DNA of 64,000 bases from Lentzea nigeriaca (lineage in GTDB: Bacteria > Actinomycetota > Actinomycetes > Mycobacteriales > Pseudonocardiaceae), in the NCBI RefSeq assembly GCF_016907955.1, contig NZ_JAFBCX010000006.1:62001-126000 (forward strand), in the 5' to 3' direction. The position numbers were made by a program, and so were the translations under genes. Of this stretch, positions 60,100 to 64,000 are shown piece by piece. The notes under the pieces were generated by a model. It was not told the DNA's origin and did not search any database. It saw nothing but the letters and a program-made list of their open reading frames with translations. Numbering within the stretch: the stretch's first letter is position 1; each line of letters starts with the position of its first letter.

Positions 60100-61259
60100 G
60101 GGATGAACCGCAGCGCGTCCGGACCCAGTTCGGCCGGGCTGCGGTGACCCGAGAGCCCGAGCGTGAGGTCGAAGTCCGCGAGCAGGCTCCGCAGCACGTG
60201 CTTCACCCCGACCTGACCACCGTGCGCCAGCCCGTACGCGAAGGGCCGCCCCACCATCACGGCCTTGGCCCCCAGCGCCAACGCCTTCACGACGTCCGCG
60301 CCGGTCCTGACACCGGAGTCGAAGAGCACGTCGACCTGCTCCCCGACGGCCTCGACGATCGACGGCAGCACGTCGAGCGACGCCACAGCACCGTCGACCT
60401 GACGCCCGCCGTGGTTGGACACCACGATTCCGTCCATTCCGGACTCGACGGCCTTGCGCGCGTCGTCCGGGTGCTGGATTCCTTTGAGGACGATCGGCCC
60501 GTCCCAGTGCTCGCGCAGAAAAGCGAGCTGGTCCCACGACTTGTCGGTGCCCGTGAACAGCTGCACCCACCGCAGGATCGCCATCGGCAGGTCCTCCTCG
60601 GGCGACTTCTGCAGCCCGGCGCGGAAAACCGGGTCGCTGAACGGGATCGCCGTGCCCACCCCGCGCAGGAACGGGAGGTAGGCCTGGTCGAGGTCGTGCG
60701 GCCGCCACGCCAGCGTCCACGTGTCGAGCGTGACCACCAGCGCCGTGTACCCGGCCTTGCGCGCCCGCTCCAGCAGCGACGCGCACACCTCCGGATCGTT
60801 CGGCCAGTACAGCTGGTACCAGCGCGGCCCGTCGCCGGACGCCTCGGCGACCTCCTCGATCGTGTGCGAGGACGCCGTCGACAACACCATCGGCACCCCG
60901 AGCTCGGCAGCGGCCCGCGCGGTGGCCAGCTCCCCGTCCGGATGCAGAATCGACTGCACGCCAACGGGTGCGAGCATCACGGGCGCGGGCAGCTCGGTGC
61001 CCAGCACGGACACGCCGAGGTGCCGCTCGGTCGCGTTGGTGAGCATGCGGGGCACGATCCGCACCCGGTCGAACGCCTCCCGGTTCGCCCGCACGGTGGC
61101 ACCGGAACCGGCACCTCCCGCCACGTACCAGAACGGCCCCGGCCCCAGCCTCTCGCGCGCGGACTGCTCCAGCGCGTCGGGGTCGGTGGTGAACGGCGGC
61201 ACCGCGCCGCCGAGCCCCTGCAGGTAGATCTCGTTCTGGTACGCGGCGAATGAGGTCAT
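60096..61259 (-). CDS. FMN-dependent alpha-hydroxy acid oxidase (lactate 2-monooxygenase-like)
   Basis: A 387-residue FMN-dependent TIM-barrel enzyme. Active-site segments are FWYVAGGAGSGATVRANREA, APVGVQSILHPDGELATARA, the phosphate and base site VLKGIQHPDDARKAVESG, the catalytic His/Arg in SNHGGRQVDG, and DSGVRTGADVVKALALGAKA. The NEIYLQGL start and overall length match lactate 2-monooxygenases, which convert lactate to acetate and CO2; other 2-hydroxy acids are possible. The 3' end overlaps espG by 4 bp. Confidence 0.92.
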   Translation of the reverse strand: MTSFAAYQNEIYLQGLGGAVPPFTTDPDALEQSARERLGPGPFWYVAGGAGSGATVRANREAFDRVRIVPRMLTNATERHLGVSVLGTELPAPVMLAPVGVQSILHPDGELATARAAAELGVPMVLSTASSHTIEEVAEASGDGPRWYQLYWPNDPEVCASLLERARKAGYTALVVTLDTWTLAWRPHDLDQAYLPFLRGVGTAIPFSDPVFRAGLQKSPEEDLPMAILRWVQLFTGTDKSWDQLAFLREHWDGPIVLKGIQHPDDARKAVESGMDGIVVSNHGGRQVDGAVASLDVLPSIVEAVGEQVDVLFDSGVRTGADVVKALALGAKAVMVGRPFAYGLAHGGQVGVKHVLRSLLADFDLTLGLSGHRSPAELGPDALRFIP

Positions 61260-61271
61260 GCGCCTACTCTG

Positions 61272-61643
61272 CTACGAACCGGGCTGGACGAGGAAGAACT
61301 CGTTACCGAACGGGTCGCTGAACCACGTCGCCCGGTCGCCCCACGGCATGGTGTCCGGAGCGGTCTTGACCCGCACCCCCTTCTCCTGGAACGCCGCGCA
61401 GTCGCCGTCGATGTCGTCGGTGATCAGTGAGATGCCGCAACCGGTCGTGAACGACACGTTGGGCGTGTCGTTCAGCGACAAAGCGAACGCTGTCTGGGCG
61501 CCGGGAGGAGCGACTGTCAGCCAGCGCATGCCCGCCTCGCTGGTGTCCTGTCGCTTCTCCCAGCCCAGCACGTCCACGTAGAACGACAACGCCTCGTCGA
61601 GGTCGCGGACGTTGATGGTGCACGAGTGCGCATGAGTGATCAT
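61272..61643 (-). CDS. VOC-superfamily (glyoxalase-like) protein
   Basis: A 123-residue protein of two beta-alpha-beta-beta-beta modules: HSCTINVRDLDEALSFYVDV, WEKRQDTSEAGMRWLTVAPP, GISLITDDIDGDCAAFQEKG and FSDPFGNEFFLVQPG. His and Glu at the usual metal positions (HS..., ...NEFFLV) are present. Could be a dioxygenase, lyase or resistance-type binding protein. It lies upstream of the monooxygenase-like gene by 12 bp on the same strand, possibly co-transcribed. Confidence 0.9.
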   Translation of the reverse strand: MITHAHSCTINVRDLDEALSFYVDVLGWEKRQDTSEAGMRWLTVAPPGAQTAFALSLNDTPNVSFTTGCGISLITDDIDGDCAAFQEKGVRVKTAPDTMPWGDRATWFSDPFGNEFFLVQPGS

Positions 61644-61652
61644 GCGGTAAAG

Positions 61653-63806
61653 CTAGGCCCGTGCCCCTGCCGTGCGCTTCTTGGAAACTGCTCGGCTCGG
61701 CCAGCGCGACTCCAGCCAGATCGCGACCGGCGCCGCGGTGACCACTGTGGACACCGTGCCGGCGATCAGGCCGATCAGCAACGCCGTGGCGAAGTTCGCC
61801 AGGGAGCCGTCGCCCAGCACCAGCAACGCCGACAGCACGAACAGCACGCCGATGCCGGTGTTCACGGTGCGCGGCACGGTTTGCACCACCGCGTCGGACA
61901 CCACGTCCGGGTAGGGCGTCGAGCGGCGCGAGCCCCGCAAAGAGCGCAGGCGGTCGAAGACGACCACGGAGTCGTTGACGGAGTAGCCGATCACGGTGAG
62001 CAGGGCGGCGAGGAACACGCCGTCCGCGGTGTTGCCGAGCCACGCGAAGATGCCGATGAGCACCAGGACGTCGCTGAGCAGCGCGGCGACGGTGGCGACG
62101 CCGAGGCGCCAGTCGAAGCGGATCGCCAGGTAGACGAGCTGGGCGGCGACGGCGATGGCCAGGCCGATCACGGCGTTGCGGCGCAGTTCCGACGACAGGG
62201 ACGGGCCGATCAGCTCGTTGCTCGACTGGCGGGCGCCGCCGTCGACGGCCGAGGACACGATCGTGCCGATGCGGGACGAGTCGGCGTCGTTGATCGGGCC
62301 GGTGCGCAGGGACACCTCGTTGCCGGAGGAGGAGACCACCACGTCGCTGAAACCGCCGTCGGCCAGCGCGGTGCGGACGCGGGCCGTGTCGACGGGGGCG
62401 CCCGCGGTGAAGTCGAGCAGGCGGCCGCCGGTGAACTCGACGCCCAGGTTCAGGCCTCGGACGAACAGGCCGGCGAAGGCCACGAGGACCAGTACACCCG
62501 CGCTGATCAGCCACGCGGACGGGCGCCGATAGAGCACGGCGGACAGGCGCTGCCGCACCCAGCCCAGCGTGTGCAGACCGCTGAGCGAAGGCCGCTTGGC
62601 CACGAACCGCGTGCCCAGCAGCCACAGCACCAGCACGCGGGACAGGACGAGCGCGCTGAACATCGACGCCAGCACACCGATGGTCAGCGTGACGCCGAAG
62701 CCGCGCACCGGGCCCGTGGCCAGCCAGAACAGCAGCCCGGCCGCCAGCAGCGTCGTCACGTTCGAGTCGGCGATCGCGCTCAACGCGCCGCGGAAGCCAT
62801 TCTCCGCGGCTCGGCGAAGGTTGGGTTTTCGGGCGTACTCCTCGCGGGCCCGTTCGAAGATCAGGACGTTCGCGTCGACCGCCATGCCGATCGCCAGCAC
62901 GAAACCGGCCAGACCGGGCAACGTCAGCGTGGCGCCGATGGCCAGGAGTCCCGCGTAGGCGACGGCCGCGTAGCCGACCAGTGCCACGACGGCGAGGAAG
63001 CCGGCCAGCCGGTAGGCGACGATCAGGAACACCGCGGTCAGCGCGATGCCGATGATCGCGGCCTTGGCGCTGGCGTCGATCGCCTCGGCGCCCAGGGTCG
63101 CGCCGACGGTGCGCTGTTCGATCACCTCGACCGGCACCGGCAGCGCGCCGGAGCGGATGACCAGCGCAAGCTCCTTGGCCTCCGCCTCGGAGAAGCGGCC
63201 GGTGATCGACGTGGCGCCGCCTGCCTGGCCGGCGCGGCAGGGCGTGTCGGCGCTGACCTCCGGCGACGAGATGGGCTTGCCGTCGAGCACGAACGCGATC
63301 TGGCGGCCTGGCGTGCCGGACGGTTCGCAGGCCGCCTCGCCGGTGACCGTCTGCCACTTGGCCGGTGCGTCGCCCTGGAACTTGACGTTCACGAGGAAAC
63401 CCGCGCCCTGCGGGTTGCGGACGGCGGAGGCGTCCGAGATGCCTTCGCCGGTCATGACGGTCTGGCCGTTGTGCTGCACGGTCAGCTGCGCGGTGCGGCC
63501 GAGGACCTTCACGGCCTCTTCGGGGTCCTGGACGCCGGGGAGTTCGACGACGACGCGGTTCTCGCCGGAGCGGGCGATGACCGGTTCGGCGACGCCGAGC
63601 GCGTCGACGCGGCGGCGCAGGACCTCGAGGGAACGGTCGGCGGCGACGGAGTCGCCCTTCGCCTCGAGGACGATCTGGGTGCCGCCGCGGAGGTCGAGGC
63701 CGAGGCGGGGATCGGTGGTGAGCAACAGGAAAGCGGATGCGACGAGGACCCCGAGCGCTGTCAGACCGCGCACGAGGAGACCCCGTCGCGCATGGTCGCG
63801 CGACAT
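61653..63806 (-). CDS. secDF: Fused SecD-SecF protein translocase subunit
   Basis: A 717-residue protein. The SecD part has LGLDLRGGTQIVLEAKGDS near residue 35 and a periplasmic domain to about 235, then six helices with AIGMAVDANVLIFERAREEY. The SecF part, from about residue 430, has LGVEFTGGRLLDF and VIGYSVNDSVVVFDRLRSLR. It uses the proton gradient to aid late Sec export. Actinobacteria usually carry separate secD and secF in the yajC-relA region, so this fused form is probably an additional paralogue. ATG 63806. The next gene on the strand starts outside the window. Confidence 0.95.
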   Translation of the reverse strand: MSRDHARRGLLVRGLTALGVLVASAFLLLTTDPRLGLDLRGGTQIVLEAKGDSVAADRSLEVLRRRVDALGVAEPVIARSGENRVVVELPGVQDPEEAVKVLGRTAQLTVQHNGQTVMTGEGISDASAVRNPQGAGFLVNVKFQGDAPAKWQTVTGEAACEPSGTPGRQIAFVLDGKPISSPEVSADTPCRAGQAGGATSITGRFSEAEAKELALVIRSGALPVPVEVIEQRTVGATLGAEAIDASAKAAIIGIALTAVFLIVAYRLAGFLAVVALVGYAAVAYAGLLAIGATLTLPGLAGFVLAIGMAVDANVLIFERAREEYARKPNLRRAAENGFRGALSAIADSNVTTLLAAGLLFWLATGPVRGFGVTLTIGVLASMFSALVLSRVLVLWLLGTRFVAKRPSLSGLHTLGWVRQRLSAVLYRRPSAWLISAGVLVLVAFAGLFVRGLNLGVEFTGGRLLDFTAGAPVDTARVRTALADGGFSDVVVSSSGNEVSLRTGPINDADSSRIGTIVSSAVDGGARQSSNELIGPSLSSELRRNAVIGLAIAVAAQLVYLAIRFDWRLGVATVAALLSDVLVLIGIFAWLGNTADGVFLAALLTVIGYSVNDSVVVFDRLRSLRGSRRSTPYPDVVSDAVVQTVPRTVNTGIGVLFVLSALLVLGDGSLANFATALLIGLIAGTVSTVVTAAPVAIWLESRWPSRAVSKKRTAGARA

Positions 63807-63854
63807 GGGTTGAGGGAGCCTTCCGGGACGAAAGTGGTTGCTGAGAAACAGGTT

Positions 63855-64000
63855 TCAGCGACCGGAAGGCGGGGACCGGTCCCGCTGCGGGGTCCAGCGG
63901 GTGCCGTCGGGCGTGCGGTGCACGCGCCGGGCGAAGGAGACGACGAAGCGGACAGGCAGCGCGGGCTTGGTGACCGGCGGCACGTCCATCGGCAGCTGGG
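63855..64000 (-). CDS. 3' end of an unidentified gene
   Basis: The last 47 codons of a minus-strand frame, open to the window edge, end at TGA 63855-63857. Third positions are almost all G or C, supporting coding. Visible residues include PVTKPALPVRFVVSFARRV and a basic, Pro-rich end. It lies 48 bp upstream of secDF. No family can be assigned from this fragment. Confidence 0.5.
   Translation of the reverse strand, partial: QLPMDVPPVTKPALPVRFVVSFARRVHRTPDGTRWTPQRDRSPPSGR

Noticed and set aside
56848..60786. 1312-codon open frame on the minus strand across the ESX cluster
   Set aside because: It is antisense to four well-supported genes. Its composition is Arg/Thr/Ala low-complexity, as expected from the complement of GC-rich codons, and it has no domains.

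Overview
The window is chromosomal DNA of a high-GC actinomycete, most likely from the Pseudonocardiales (Lentzea/Saccharothrix-like). The reasons are very GC-rich third codon positions, GTG/TTG starts with GGAG-type ribosome sites, two tRNA genes, DUF3558 and EspG/WXG100-like ESX proteins, a WhiB-like remnant, LacI-family regulation of sugar genes, IdeR/DmdR-type iron boxes and a fused SecDF. No rRNA, CRISPR array or replication origin is visible.

Layout. 1-4.85 kb: the end of an ABC-2 permease, a CopD-CtaG copper/cytochrome oxidase assembly fusion, and a divergent MFS transporter/LacI regulator pair sharing a perfect operator. 4.96-16.3 kb: a tRNA-Arg(TCT) with a strong terminator, then what looks like a genomic island. 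The island holds a decayed IS1380-family element, a six-gene restriction/defence cassette (GHKL ATPase, PD-(D/E)XK DUF4420 protein, Z1-domain ATPase, C5 cytosine methyltransferase, Vsr nuclease, unknown 201-aa protein), a frameshifted sigma-like HTH gene and a WhiB-like gene whose conserved Trp codon is TGA. 16.3-28 kb: core and accessory regulators and enzymes, including LacI/ferric reductase-like, NmrA/AraC, DUF3152 and a two-component system, a thioredoxin reductase-like/XRE-cupin pair, and two methyltransferase pseudogenes. 28-33.4 kb: a divergent siderophore pair (formyltransferase and ornithine N-monooxygenase) with two iron boxes, plus a co-transcribed amidohydrolase. 33.4-44.1 kb: CYTH-CHAD protein, secreted GH20 hexosaminidase, an aldehyde dehydrogenase homologue lacking its catalytic residues next to a GAF regulator, a flavin monooxygenase/DUF402/kinase-like operon and a DUF6412-YidC pair.

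44.1-48.3 kb: proline catabolism (divergent PucR regulator, pruA and proline dehydrogenase, translationally coupled). 48.2-55.2 kb: an ATPase-TPR protein, a methyltransferase, a family A DNA polymerase, a secreted GH16 glucanase under a LacI-type operator, and tRNA-Val(GAC). 55.4-60.1 kb: AraC regulator, prenyltransferase-like protein and a four-gene ESX-accessory cluster (WXG100-like, DUF3558 lipoprotein, PPE-like protein with Gly-rich tail, EspG). 60.1-64 kb: lactate 2-monooxygenase-like enzyme, VOC protein, fused SecDF and the 3' end of one more gene.

The best candidate for an under-described system is the 7.05-15.17 kb cassette. Its core combination is related to MORC/MutL-like ATPase restriction systems predicted from comparative genomics, but the 201-aa last gene and the N-terminal extension of Vsr are not assigned. 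Eight convergent gene pairs in the window overlap at their 3' ends, leaving no room for conventional terminators.
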